Positions 17,479 through 28,485 of a stretch of 64,000 nucleotides of DNA are shown here, one piece after another. Each line of letters starts with the position of its first letter. Position 1 is the stretch's first letter. A program made the translations under genes and the position numbers. The DNA is from Bacteroidota bacterium (lineage in GTDB: Bacteria > Bacteroidota > Bacteroidia > Bacteroidales > VadinHA17): positions 14,423 to 78,422 of the forward strand of contig JADKBL010000019.1 of assembly GCA_016718875.1 (NCBI GenBank). Direction: 5' to 3'. Below the pieces are notes generated by a model. It made no database searches, had not been told where the DNA came from, and saw only the letters and a list, made by a program, of their open reading frames with translations.

Positions 17479-18366
17479 ATGAATACTATAAAGAAGAATG
17501 CGTTGGGAAGAGGTCTTGGTGCATTGATTGACGGAGTGGAGAAAGAGGTACTTGAAAAGAAAGTGGAAGCCAATATGGATATCCCGGTCGGATCCATTGA
17601 AGCCAATCCCTTCCAGCCCAGAACAACATTTGATGAGCAATCGCTTGAGGAACTGGCAGCTTCAATAAGAAAACTTGGTATTGTCCAGCCTCTCACAGTT
17701 CGTGATGCCGGAAATGGCAGGTACCAGCTTATTGCAGGTGAACGAAGACTGAGGGCAGCCAGGCTTGCAGGTCTATCCCATGTTCCGGCTTATATCAGAA
17801 CTGCTGACGACCAGGCGATGCTTGAACTCGCACTTGTTGAAAATATTCAGCGTGAAGATCTTGATGCGGTGGAGGTTGCAATAAGCTTCCAGAGACTAAT
17901 AGAAGAGTGTAAACTAACTCAGGAACAGCTTAGCGACAGGGTGGGGAAACAGCGTTCAACAGTCTCAAATTATCTTCGTCTTCTGAAGCTTCCGGCTGAA
18001 ATTCAGCTTGGTATCAGGAATAAGCACCTTATGATGGGCCATGCCCGTACTCTTGTCAATATTGAGAATCCAAAACAGCAGATCGATGTTTATTATAAAA
18101 TAATTGATGGTGATCTTTCTGTACGTCAGGCAGAAGAACTTGTAAGGCATCTTCAGTCGGAAAAAATAAAAGATCCGGGAAAAGCTGAAAAAAAGAAAAA
18201 ACTCAATGAGGATTATCATCAGCTGTCAGAGCATCTGAATAAACTCTTTTCTGCAAACGTTAACTTCAGAATTAACGAAAAGGGGAAGGGCAAGATCGTA
18301 ATTGCTTTCGATACAACTGAGGAGATGGAGCGCATTTTGGGAGTCTTTGACAGGCTGAACTCCTGA
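17479..18366 (+). CDS. parB: ParB/Spo0J family chromosome-partitioning protein
   Basis: ParB loads at parS sites, spreads as a CTP-dependent clamp and stimulates ParA. The 295-residue protein begins with G-R-G-L-G-A-L-I. It has box I N-P-F-Q-P-R (43-48), the CTP-binding box GERRLRAA (88-95) and ENIQR (121-125). A helix-turn-helix region follows (about 140-165, L-S-D-R-V-G-K-Q-R-S-T-V-S-N-Y). A lysine-rich linker leads to the dimerisation end. No parS-like palindrome was recognised in the window. Confidence 0.95.
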   Translation: MNTIKKNALGRGLGALIDGVEKEVLEKKVEANMDIPVGSIEANPFQPRTTFDEQSLEELAASIRKLGIVQPLTVRDAGNGRYQLIAGERRLRAARLAGLSHVPAYIRTADDQAMLELALVENIQREDLDAVEVAISFQRLIEECKLTQEQLSDRVGKQRSTVSNYLRLLKLPAEIQLGIRNKHLMMGHARTLVNIENPKQQIDVYYKIIDGDLSVRQAEELVRHLQSEKIKDPGKAEKKKKLNEDYHQLSEHLNKLFSANVNFRINEKGKGKIVIAFDTTEEMERILGVFDRLNS

Positions 18367-18430
18367 AAATAATTATCTTTATCGCGCGTTTATAGTTCCG
18401 GATGGTAAATACCGGAGAGATTTTGTATTG

Positions 18431-19143
18431 ATGGAGTTTAAGAAAATATCAATATTCTTTGTTGCAATTATGTTTTGCGTTACGCATAACATTGTTGCCC
18501 AGGATACCCTGTCAGTTGAAAAAACTTCTCGTCGTGATAGAAAAGAGAAGAGTGAAGAAACCACAGTAATTGACGTCTCCAACGACACTTTGCCTGTAGT
18601 TGTAAAGTCTAAGGTAAAAAGAAAGGGCGATACGATGAAAGCAAGCATGATGTCGGTTGTTTTTCCCGGTGGGGGACAGATCTACAACAGGAAATACTGG
18701 AAGCTGCCTATTGTCTATGCAGGTTTCGGGGGGCTGATCTACTTCTTTAAATCTAATTCCACTAACTACCAGTTGTATTATAAAGGCTTTATGGATTTTA
18801 CTGATGATATCCCTGAAACTGTCAGTTATCAAAAATTTATTTTTGATGACCCTAAAACCTATGATCCTGTCCTGGCCCCGAAACATATAACGCATCAAAT
18901 AAGCAGCTTGTTGAAGAGAAGATGCTCCGGCTTGTGGATTACCACAAACGTTACCGTGATCTGTCTATTATTCTTACAGGTGTCTGGTATATGGCTCAGA
19001 TACTTGATGCCAATGTTGATGCAAGTCTTATGGAATATGATGTAAGTGATAACCTTGAGCTGTCATTCTATCCGTCAATGATCACATTGCCAGGCCGGTC
19101 GCCGGGAACTGGTTTTAACCTTCACCTGACAATGGCTTTTTAA
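18431..19143 (+). CDS. DUF5683 domain-containing membrane protein, interrupted by one frameshift
   Basis: Two overlapping frames make one protein of about 237 residues. Frame one starts at ATG 18431 with a signal-like N-terminus ending V-A-Q-D, then V-V-F-P-G-G-G-Q-I-Y-N-R-K-Y-W-K-L-P, the DUF5683 core. Frame two supplies Y-R-D-L-S-I-I-L-T-G-V-W-Y-M-A-Q-I-L-D-A-N-V-D-A and the end at 19143. Adding one base near the CCCCG at 18877-18881 joins the frames as ...V-L-A-P-E-T-Y-N-A-S-N. DUF5683 commonly stands between parB and a LysM transglycosylase in this phylum, as here. Its function is unknown. Confidence 0.8.
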
Positions 19144-19157
19144 CCTAAAATGAAATC

Positions 19158-20708
19158 ATGAGAAAAACAGTTTTACTGATTATTCTGATAATAGCAACCA
19201 TATTACCATCTTTTTCAACGGGATATGATACAATTATTATCAAATCAGACGACAGCTCGGAGAGAATAAACCGTGACCTTGACAGCCTGCTAAGCACATG
19301 GTATGTAAAACTGGCTGTTAAGAATGCTTCTGAAAAATTTACTGGTGACACTTCAGTCCTGATTTATCCCGATAGCTTATACAGAGACCGTCTTAGTAAA
19401 ATCAATTCTGTAATTCAGCTTCCTTACAATAATATTATAAAGAACCATATCCACGTCTATACAGTCAGACAGAGAGAGAAGTTCTGTGCCGTACTTGGAC
19501 TGATGGATTATTATTTCCCGATGTTTGAGGATGTTTTTGATTCGTACGGTCTTCCTGCAGAGCTGAAATATATGGCCATAATTGAATCTGCTCTTAATCC
19601 CAATGCTGTGAACTCACGTTCGCATGCAACAGGTCTGTGGCAATTTATGTACAGTACAGGCAGGATGTACGGACTTACAATAAATTCAGTTGTTGATGAG
19701 AGAAGAGATCCTATGAAATCGACTGTTGCAGCAGCGAAATACATCAGGGACCTTTACAAGATCTATAACGACTGGATGCTGGTCATTGCTGCATACAACT
19801 GCGGACCGGGTAATGTAAACAAAGCAATCAGGCGTTCAGGAAATAAGAAAGACTACTGGGAGATATATTACAGGCTTCCAAGGGAAACACGTGGTTATAT
19901 CCCTCAATATATTGCAGCAGTGTATGGAGTCACCTATGCCAGAGAGCATGGTCTTAATCCATTGCCTCTCAATATCCCGGTTGCAGTCGACACAATAATG
20001 GTAAATAAGGATATTCACCTGGCACAGATATCTGAGGTAATGGGCATTCCTCTTGGAGAATTGAGGGCTCTGAATCCGCAGTACAGGACAGGTCTGGTGC
20101 CTGGTTCCTCAAAACCACTTGCACTTACACTACCGATGACACATCTTGGAGATTTTATTGATCTTAATGATACTATCAGACGCTACAAACCGGATGTATA
20201 CCTTAACAAAGAAACTCAGATTGCTGATCCTACAAAATCATCATACCTGCCTGCTGATGTAAAAGGAAAAACAAAACTGATATATACAGTGCAGGAAGGT
20301 GATAATCTCGGATTTATTTCAGACTGGTACAGGGTAAGCCTCTCCGATATAAGATACTGGAATAATATCTACCGTAATACGATCCGGATTGGTCAGAAGC
20401 TGGTTGTTTATGTTGATCCGTCAAAATCGGAATACTTCTCAAAGATCAGTACGATGACTTTTGCCGAAAAACAGCAGATGACAGGCAAAACTGTTCCTGC
20501 AAATACTTCAGCCAAAACTGTCCTGGCCGGTTCATATGATACTGAAGGAGATTATATCGTGCATACAGTCCGGAATGGCGATACAATCTGGGACATAGTA
20601 AAAATGTATGATAATGTAACATCCACACAGGTTCTTTCATTGAACAATATTTCAGATCCGGGCAAGATAAAGATTGGACAAAAGCTGAAGATCAAGAAGA
20701 AGAGCTGA
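19158..20708 (+). CDS. Membrane-bound lytic murein transglycosylase with two LysM domains (MltD-like)
   Basis: The enzyme cleaves the glycan strands of peptidoglycan, releasing 1,6-anhydro products. The 516-residue protein has a Sec-type signal (about 1-21). The SLT domain has catalytic Glu143 in A-I-I-E-S-A-L-N-P and the following G-L-W-Q-F-M. A-A-Y-N-C-G-P-G-N-V lies near residues 213-222. Two LysM domains follow: about 374-418 (Y-T-V-Q-E-G-D-N-L) and 470-513 (H-T-V-R-N-G-D-T-I-W). It starts 14 nt after DUF5683 and is followed 13 nt later by the SGNH-MBOAT gene, which suggests a cell-wall operon. Confidence 0.93.
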   Translation: MRKTVLLIILIIATILPSFSTGYDTIIIKSDDSSERINRDLDSLLSTWYVKLAVKNASEKFTGDTSVLIYPDSLYRDRLSKINSVIQLPYNNIIKNHIHVYTVRQREKFCAVLGLMDYYFPMFEDVFDSYGLPAELKYMAIIESALNPNAVNSRSHATGLWQFMYSTGRMYGLTINSVVDERRDPMKSTVAAAKYIRDLYKIYNDWMLVIAAYNCGPGNVNKAIRRSGNKKDYWEIYYRLPRETRGYIPQYIAAVYGVTYAREHGLNPLPLNIPVAVDTIMVNKDIHLAQISEVMGIPLGELRALNPQYRTGLVPGSSKPLALTLPMTHLGDFIDLNDTIRRYKPDVYLNKETQIADPTKSSYLPADVKGKTKLIYTVQEGDNLGFISDWYRVSLSDIRYWNNIYRNTIRIGQKLVVYVDPSKSEYFSKISTMTFAEKQQMTGKTVPANTSAKTVLAGSYDTEGDYIVHTVRNGDTIWDIVKMYDNVTSTQVLSLNNISDPGKIKIGQKLKIKKKS

Positions 20709-20721
20709 TTCTTTTCAAAAT

Positions 20722-23705
20722 ATGCGCCCTTTAAGATCATTTTTAATAATACTGATCTTCCTGGTTTGTTTTATCGGATTACATTATGTAGCTCCGGTAA
20801 ATAAATGGTTTCCTTCTGCTGAAGAATTTCTTCCAGGGTACCTGACGGACTTATTTATAAAAGATAGTGGTAAACATGTTGATACTACAGTATTTCAGTC
20901 TGATAAAACAGCTAAAATCCCTTCAGCTCCAGCAGATACATTTCCAATTCCGGATTCATCCTTAAATATAATTGATGCCGTTCCCGTCAAGCCTCTTCAA
21001 AAACTGCTTGATTCTCTGGACAGCTCTCATGGACAGACCAGAATAATATATTATGGTGATTCACAGATAGAAGGAGACAGGTTTACTTCCTATCTGCGTC
21101 ATACTCTTCAGCAACGGTATTCCGGTACGGGCCCTGGTCTCTTTCTGCCTCTTATGCCGGTGATGTACACAAAATCAATTGTAATAAAGGCATCTTCGAA
21201 CTGGAAGAAGTACAATTATCTCTCTTATAAGAACAGGGATTTGTCGCACAATAAACTTGGTCCCTTCATGGCCATCTGCAGGTATCTTCCGGAAGGAGTG
21301 TCTGCACCCGAACCTGTAACGGCCTCTGTAAATATAAAACCATCATCATTTGCCGACAGCGCCTCTTCAACATATGATTTGCTGAGGCTGTTTTACATCT
21401 GTCGTGAGGGATCGGTGGCATTTTCCGTAAAGGCTGATGGAGAATATATCTGCAGGGAAGCACTTCTCAGGACCAGTTTACTAAGCGAGGTATCATGCCG
21501 GTTGAACGGAGCAAAGGACATCACACTAGAATTCACCGGAAATGTAAGTCCGGAAATTTATGGTATAAGTATTGAAAGCGGCAGCGGTGTTATTGTCGAC
21601 AATATTCCCCAACGGGGAAGTGCCGGACTTGAATTCACAATGGTTGACAGTGCCAATCTTGCCCGATCATACCAACTGTTGTCACCTGATCTGATAGTGT
21701 TGCAATACGGCCTGAACATAGTACGAAATGTACGAAAGGAATATAGTTATTACCAGCTCGGTCTTGAGAGACAGATCTCACTTTTAAATAAAATAGCACC
21801 TTCAGTACCGGTGCTGGTAGTGAGTGTAACAGATATGGCATCGGATGAAGAAGGCGTCATAAAGTCGTTCGCAAATATCCCTGCTATTATTGAAGCCCAG
21901 AAAAAGGCTACTGAAGAAACAGGTGCCGTATTCTGGAACTCATTTTCTGCAATGGGTGGTGATTCATCAATTATCAGATGGTCGGGAATGAGGCCTGCAC
22001 TTGCTCAGAAGGATTATGTGCATTTTACTTATTCGGGTGCTGATACACTTTCCAGAATACTTGCTGATGATATTTTTCCTCTCATCAGGATGGATAGTGC
22101 TGTTAATTTATTAACAGCAGATTCACTTATGAGCACTGACACTGTTCCTGTAGCCCTTGTCATAAATGCTGAGAAGACAGATAACATTGCGACTCAGGTA
22201 ATAGCTGACCTTTTCAGCTATGATTCCGACAGGCCAATGATCTTCTCAACTCCTGCATTCTGGTTTTTCCTGATGCTTGTCCTTTCAGGTTACAGTCTGA
22301 TATACAAAAGAAAATTTCTGAGGAATTTTTATCTGCTTCTGATAAGCCTTTTCTTTTATTACAAGTCGGGAGGATTGTTTCTGATACTTCTTCTGCTGGT
22401 AACTCTGGTCGATTATACCTGTGGTCTGCTGATACATAACTCCGGTTCCAGATTCAATAGAAAGTTTTACATTCTTCTCAGCATCATCTCAAATCTGGGT
22501 ATTCTTGCTTATTTCAAGTATACCGGATTCTTTGTGGAAACAGCCAATGAGATCTTTGGTACTGAAATACAGGTACATGATTACCTCGCTTCCCTTTCAA
22601 ATAATTTGCTTGGGAGTAGATTCGATATAAGTAATATAGCCCTGCCGGTAGGAATCTCTTTCTTCACATTCCAGTCGCTCAGTTATACCTTCGATGTTTA
22701 CAGGAAAAGGATGGAACCGGTAAGGAATGTAATTGATTTTGGTTTCTATGTTTCCTTCTTTCCGCAGCTCGTTGCCGGACCAATAGTAAGAGCATCGGAG
22801 TTCATTCCTCAGCTATACAGCGAATTTCATCTCTCAAAGAGGGAATTCAGTCATGCTCTATTTCTGATATTAAAAGGACTTATTAAGAAAGTTATCATTT
22901 CAGATTTCATTGCAGTCAATTTTGTCGACCGGGTATTTGATGCGCCGGCAATGTATTCAGGATTTGAGAATCTTATGGCTGTGTATGGCTATGGACTGCA
23001 GATATACTGCGATTTTTCAGGTTATACTGATATAGCAATAGGACTGGGGCTGATATTCGGTTTCCGTTTCCCGATAAATTTCAACTCACCTTATAAAGCA
23101 ACCGGAATAACAGATTTCTGGAAAAGATGGCATATTTCATTATCACGATGGCTGAAAGATTACCTGTACATACCACTGGGCGGCAACAGGAAGGGCAGGA
23201 TAAGAACCAATATCAACCTCATGCTGACAATGCTGCTCGGCGGATTATGGCATGGAGCTGCCCTTCGGTTTATGATCTGGGGGCTCTTCATGGATTGGGA
23301 TTGGTAATAAACCGGTTTTGGGAATCCTTGACCGGGGGACGATTCCTAACGGGAAGGTTTGGTAATCTCATAGCGATATTGATAACATTCAACTTTGTTA
23401 GTTTTTGCTGGATTTTCTTCAGGGCACCTGATATGGATAGTGTTTTTATTATGCTGAACCAGATTTCATTTAGTTTTTCTCCGGGGTCTTATCTGGCTGT
23501 TCTGCCTGCATACAGCAGCGTATTCATGCTTATGGCTGCCGGATATTTCATTCATTTTCTCCCTGAAAATGTAAAAGAATCGTACAGGGGATTATTCATA
23601 AAGGTCCCGCTGGTAATGCAACTTACTGTAACAATGATTGTTGCAATACTCCTCTATTCAATGCGGACCACAGATGTTATGCCGTTTATCTATTTTCGGT
23701 TCTAG
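20722..23705 (+). CDS. SGNH-hydrolase/MBOAT fusion O-acyltransferase, interrupted by one frameshift
   Basis: The first frame runs to 23307 and the rest continues in another frame to 23705. Adding one G to the G5 run at 23279-23283 joins them into about 994 residues. After an N-terminal membrane helix (about 5-22) comes an SGNH/GDSL-like domain. It has G-D-S114-Q-I-E-G-D near the start and D431-Y-V-H434 as the likely Asp-His pair. From about residue 500 an MBOAT (AlgI-like) multi-pass domain follows, with the invariant histidine His844 in G-L-W-H-G-A. Such pairs usually move acetyl groups across the membrane to polysaccharide or peptidoglycan, with separate genes for each part. The neighbouring transglycosylase hints at peptidoglycan. 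Confidence 0.85.
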
Positions 23706-23734
23706 ATAGCGGCTTTTACATTCTGTTTTGTTAA

Positions 23735-23843
23735 TTTTAACCACAGAGGTCACAAAGAAAAAACACAGAGATCACAAAGAAATAATAATCAAAGCTTTAT
23801 CTCTGTGCACTTTGTGAGAACTCTGTGTACTTTGTGGTTAAAA
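23735..23843. repeat. Long imperfect inverted repeat, CACAGAG/TCACAAAG units
   Basis: The left arm starts TTTTAACCACAGAGGTCAC and repeats the CACAGAG-n-TCACAAAG unit 22 nt later. The right arm, read in reverse complement, starts TTTTAACCACAAAGTACAC and continues with the same vocabulary. The arms enclose a short AT-rich centre (AATAATAATCAAAG). The element lies between the SGNH-MBOAT gene and a glycoside hydrolase gene on the same strand. Confidence 0.8.
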
Positions 23844-23916
23844 ATAACTTTTTCAACAGCCCCTGGGGAAGGGTTTTTTGGACTTTAAAACATAGACATA
23901 ATTATAAAATATCATT

Positions 23917-26900
23917 ATGAAAAAGTACCTGCCTATTCTTTTGCTATCTGTTCTCTCCTGTAAATCCGAGGAGATTAAATACACAACAATTCCTGAAAGA
24001 ATTGATTTCAGGGAGTTTGCAAATCCTTCCTCAAAATACAGGTCCGTACCTTTCTATTCACTTAACGACCTTCTCGATTCAGCTGAACTGGACAGACAGG
24101 TTGAGGAATTTGCCAAGGGAGGTTACGGTGGAGTATATCTTCACAGCCGTACAGGCCTGCTCACAGAATACCTCGGAACCAACTGGTGGAAGGTAATGGA
24201 TGCCGGGTTTAAAAGCAGCTCAGAGAACTGGCACTTATGCCTGGTTTTATGATGAGGATAAATGGCCGAGTGGTTTTGCAGGAGGTCTGGTTCCTTTGAA
24301 AAGTGAAGATTTTCATGCCAGATGCCTGGTCCGGTTAAAACGGAGTGAAGCTTTGCCGGCAGGATCAAAAGTTCTGTCAAAAGACAGCACATACTATTAT
24401 GTGGAATATAAAATGAAGAGTGGCAATGCATGGTACAATGGAACTTGTTATGTGGATCTGCTTAATCCTGAAACCGTAAAGGAATTCATTGCCTCAAGTT
24501 ATGTGCCTTATGCTCAGCGATATGCCGGAGAGTATGGGAAGAGTGCCCTCGGGATATTTACCGATGAACCACAGATGATGTCAGCAACCGGTGATTTCAG
24601 CAATGACGGCGTAAGGCCATTTTCACCGGTACTGATTGAAAAGTTTCGTCAGGATAACGGATATGATCTGCTTCCTGTACTGGGATCACTTTTCGATACT
24701 CTACCTGGTTATGAGAAAGTACGTCTCGATTATTTCCGCACAATCTCAAAGCAGCTTGAAGCAAGTTTCAGCAGGCAGATAGGCGATTTTTGTGCTGCAA
24801 ATAACATGCTCTGGACAGGACATTACAATGGTGAAGAAGCGCTTACAAGTGTTCGCAATAATGTCGGAAACCTTATGATGCAGCTCAGAAACATGCAACA
24901 GCCAGGGATGGACCACCTTGGATTACATATTGATTATGCTCTGAATGTTTCGCGTCAGATATCATCTGTTGCAAATCAATACGGAATAGCACGCCGCCTT
25001 TCGGAAGCTTACGGCATAAGCGGTCAGAACATGAATTTTGAGGACCGTGCATGGATAGCCTCATGGCACACTCTTACCGGGATTAATCACCTTTGTCCTC
25101 ATCTTGCACTATACAGTATGAAGGGTACACGAAAAAGGGATTATCCGCCCACACTCAGTGCACAACAGCCATACTGGTCATACAACAAACTTCTTGAAGA
25201 TTATACAGCACGTCTCAGCTATATTGCAACAGCCGGTAAATATGCTGCTGAATTCCTTGTTGTACATCCTCTTGAAAGTGAATATTTTGACCAGGTAAGC
25301 TTCAATGTAGGCTGGACTGAAAGAAACGGTAAATACCTCGGATTACTTAATACGCTCCAGGAAATTCACAGGGATTATGATCTAGGTGATGAGCAGATAA
25401 TTTCTGAAATCGGAAGTATTTCAGGAGATAAGATTGTAGTCGGGAAGCAGTCTTACAGGGGTGTTATCCTTCCATATATGCTTACAATAAGACAGAGTAC
25501 TGTTGATCTTCTTAAAAAATTTGAAGGTAACGGAGGTAAAATTATTGCCACCGAAATGCCTCTTTATATTGATGGAGTGAAGAATGCAGCGGGCCTGAGT
25601 GAGCTTAAGAACATTATAACTCTTGTTTCAGGTGATCAGATAGCCGGTGAAATAAACAACATTCTGCCTCCTGCTGTTTTTGTTTCAGGCGATGATGCAG
25701 AATCTGTATGGACAAGCCACAGGATTGCACAGGGCAAACAATTTCTACAGGTAACTAATACCTCGCGTCTGAAGACAATCAGATGCAAAGTCAGTTTTGC
25801 TGAGGGCTCTGAAAATATTGTCCTACTCGATCCCGCATATGGGAAATCATATGAAATATCAGACGAATCAGGATTTGAGCTACTTCTGCATCCGGCACAA
25901 AGTTATATTCTTGCCGACAAAAGGTTAATAGACGGGATTGAATCTTCCGGGGATTACAAGATACCTTCAGGAGATAAGGAGATAATGACTTTAGCTGGTG
26001 AATGGAGTGGCAAAAGACTGGATGTTAATTCATTAACACTTGATTTTGCAAAATATTCAGTTGATGGCGGCAAAACTTTCAGTAAACCTGAACCAATTAT
26101 TGGTATTCATGAAAGATTTACTGCAAAGAGATACAATGGACCCCTCGTACTTTCGATTGATTTCAGCGCTGAGACTGTCCCTGCATTATGTAATATTGTC
26201 ATGGAGCAGCCTGAGATGTGGTCAAAGATAGAAGTCAATGGTCAGCCTGTTAAGTTTGACGGAAAATCATTTTACAGGGATATGTCATTTAAGACAACGG
26301 GCATAACCAGCCTGCTTAAGAAAGGCAAGAATAATATATCTCTGTTTATTGATTTCAAGGCAGCAATTCCCGACAGCCGTGATCCATTTGAAAGGTATGG
26401 AAGTGAAATTGAGAGCATTTACCTTACGGGTGATTTTGGTGTGAGGCCTGAAGTATCAAAAGTGCCTGCAGAACCTTCTCAGCACAACCTGAGGGGATTC
26501 CTTATTCCAAAGCCTGTGCATCATTTTGAATCATTTGCTCTGACCGGTGAGAATCAGGCTTTTACAGGTGACCTCGTTCCCCAGGGTTATCCATTCTATA
26601 ACGGTGGCTTTAAGCTTGAAAAAACTTTTGAAATCAGCGGAGTGGAAAAGGGGAGGAGATATATTCTGAAATTCCCTTTAAGTGAAGCAATAGTCATAAA
26701 AGTTAATCTTAACGGAAAAGAGCTGCCAGCGGTAGCCTGGTCGCCGTGGGAGACAGATATTACGGATGCTCTGGTTAACGGAAAGAATACAATAACACTT
26801 ACACTCATCAACTCCCTTCGTAACCTGCTGGGGCCTCATCATAATGCTGAGGGAGAACTATTGTCACTTTCACCTGACAGCTTTATAGGACGGAGTACCT

Positions 26901-27040
26901 GGACAACAAGGCGTCAGGGAGAGAATGACTGGTATGAAAGGAGACTGAAAGGACCGGGTAATACAAATATCTGGAGGGATGATTATTGTGTTATTCCTTT
27001 TGGATTACTTGAAGATGCTGTTATTGCAGAAAGAAATTAA
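23917..27040 (+). CDS. Large glycoside hydrolase-like lipoprotein (possibly GH106/GH2-like), interrupted by one frameshift
   Basis: Frame one (23917-24252) supplies a lipoprotein signal with lipobox L-L-S-V-L-S-C and the first 95 or so residues. Frame two carries the rest to 27040. Removing one A from the AAAA at 24211-24214 joins them as D-A-G-F-K-A-A-Q-R-T-G-T, about 1040 residues. W-F-Y-D-E-D-K-W-P-S-G-F-A-G-G and the later G-I-F-T-D-E-P-Q look like barrel-strand ends with acidic residues. Two C-terminal beta-sandwich segments (near 675-740 and 850-930) resemble carbohydrate-binding, GH2-like sandwich domains. I place it near GH106 rhamnosidases from the general pattern only. The exact family and substrate are uncertain. 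Confidence 0.7.
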
Positions 27041-27147
27041 TGACAAAAAATTTCTCGGATCACAGATCTTCTTTGTGTCCATAATTAAACATCTTGAGCT
27101 GGCGCCAAGCTATCTGAAATGCCCACCTTTATAAATAGAGGATTTTG

Positions 27148-28353
27148 TTAGTCTTTAACAAAGGGGGCAACAGCACGGTTGAAGATCCCCTGAACATAAG
27201 CTATTGCCATACCGTAATTGGTGACAGGAACACCTGCTTTTATTGCAGCAGAAAGCCTGTTATGAAGCTGGCGGCGAGTTATCATGCAACCGCCACACTG
27301 AATGATAAGAGAATAATCTGTGACAGGACGGGGAAGTTTGTCAAGACCTGCAACAACATCATATTCAATCTTTTTACCGGTGAAGTTTGATATCCATCTT
27401 GGTATCTTTACTCTTCCTATATCATCACATGCCACATGGTGGGTGCATGATTCAAGAAGTAATACCCTGTTGCCATCTTTCAGATCTGATATCGTTGGGG
27501 TTCCTTTCAGGTAATTTTCAAAATCGCCCTTGAAGCGGGCAAGCAATATACTGAAGCTGGTAAGTGGGATATCCCCGGGAACCGATGCATCAGCTTTGTT
27601 AAAGACCTGTGAATCAGTAACAGCAAGAGCAGGTTTTATTCCGGTCTTTTTCAGGAAAGCATCGACCTCAGTCTCTTTCAGGACTATAGCAACGGCATCA
27701 TTGTCGAGTATATCCCTTATTGCCTGCACCTGAGGAAGGATGAGCCTTCCGGCAGGCGCCTCTATATCTATGGGAGTGATGAGTAGTACAATATCACCAT
27801 AGGAGATCAGGTCGCCCAGCAAAGCAGGAGTCTTGTAGGAATGTTCAGGTATAGTTGTGCTTATCAGTGAAATAAGCTTTTCATAATTGCGTTTGTCAGC
27901 AGCAGAGAACTCAACAAGTGCTGTTCCTGTTACAACCGATATTCTTTCTGTGAAATCATCGGTGGGCTCCTCCAGATCTGATTTACTGTGAATGACAATG
28001 AAGGGCAGATCATTCTCATTGAATTTTTTTACAAGATCCTCTTCAAAGTCCCCCCATGAATTATTTGTTACCACCAGCAGGGCCAGGTCAATTATTTCCA
28101 GAGTCCTGAGTGTGCGTTCTATACGTTTTTCGCCAAGTTCACCCGAGTCATCTATTCCTGCAGTGTCAACCAGTATTACAGGACCGAAGCCTGTTATCTC
28201 AAATGATTTTTTTACAGGGTCAGTGGTGGTCCCGGCGTGATCTGAAACAATTGCTATGTCCTGACCGGCAAGGCAGTTGATGAGGCTGCTTTTGCCATTA
28301 TTGCGGCGGCCATAGATTCCTATATGAGGTTTTGATTCTTTACCTTTTGACAT
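27148..28353 (-). CDS. hydF: [FeFe] hydrogenase H-cluster maturation GTPase HydF
   Basis: HydF is the scaffold on which the 2Fe subcluster is built by HydE and HydG before transfer to the hydrogenase. The 401-residue protein has an N-terminal GTPase domain: GRRNNGKS at 15-22, D-T-A-G at 63-66 and H-S-K-S-D at 122-126. A middle dimerisation domain and a C-terminal iron-sulfur domain follow. The cluster motif C303-T-H305 ... Q352-C353-G-G-C356 keeps the 46-residue spacing of the usual C-x-H-x(46-53)-H-C-x2-C, but the second histidine is glutamine. HydE and HydG are not in the window. aspA is next upstream. Confidence 0.92.
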   Translation of the reverse strand: MSKGKESKPHIGIYGRRNNGKSSLINCLAGQDIAIVSDHAGTTTDPVKKSFEITGFGPVILVDTAGIDDSGELGEKRIERTLRTLEIIDLALLVVTNNSWGDFEEDLVKKFNENDLPFIVIHSKSDLEEPTDDFTERISVVTGTALVEFSAADKRNYEKLISLISTTIPEHSYKTPALLGDLISYGDIVLLITPIDIEAPAGRLILPQVQAIRDILDNDAVAIVLKETEVDAFLKKTGIKPALAVTDSQVFNKADASVPGDIPLTSFSILLARFKGDFENYLKGTPTISDLKDGNRVLLLESCTHHVACDDIGRVKIPRWISNFTGKKIEYDVVAGLDKLPRPVTDYSLIIQCGGCMITRRQLHNRLSAAIKAGVPVTNYGMAIAYVQGIFNRAVAPFVKD

Positions 28354-28396
28354 TATTAAATAGTATCAGACAAAAATAAGAAATTAATGATCAATT

Positions 28397-28475
28397 TTTC
28401 AGCGCAAATCTGCGTGATCAGCGGGAAATTAAAACGATTTTTTCCCGCAGATTTCGCAGATATTCGCAGATTAAT
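28397..28475. repeat. Imperfect inverted repeat with CGCAGATTT units
   Basis: The right part reads CGCAGATTT, CGCAGATATT, CGCAGATTAA in a row. The left part has GCAAATCTGCG, and CAGCGGGAAA pairs with TTTCCCGCAG across a short AT-rich loop. The element lies in the gap between aspA and hydF, which are both on the minus strand, so it would be transcribed if the two genes share an mRNA. Confidence 0.7.
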
Positions 28476-28485
28476 TTAATTAATG

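Noticed and set aside
23861..23882. CCCCTGGGGAAGGG followed by T6 as a terminator
   Set aside because: The stem is only three to four pairs with a poor loop. Too weak to call.
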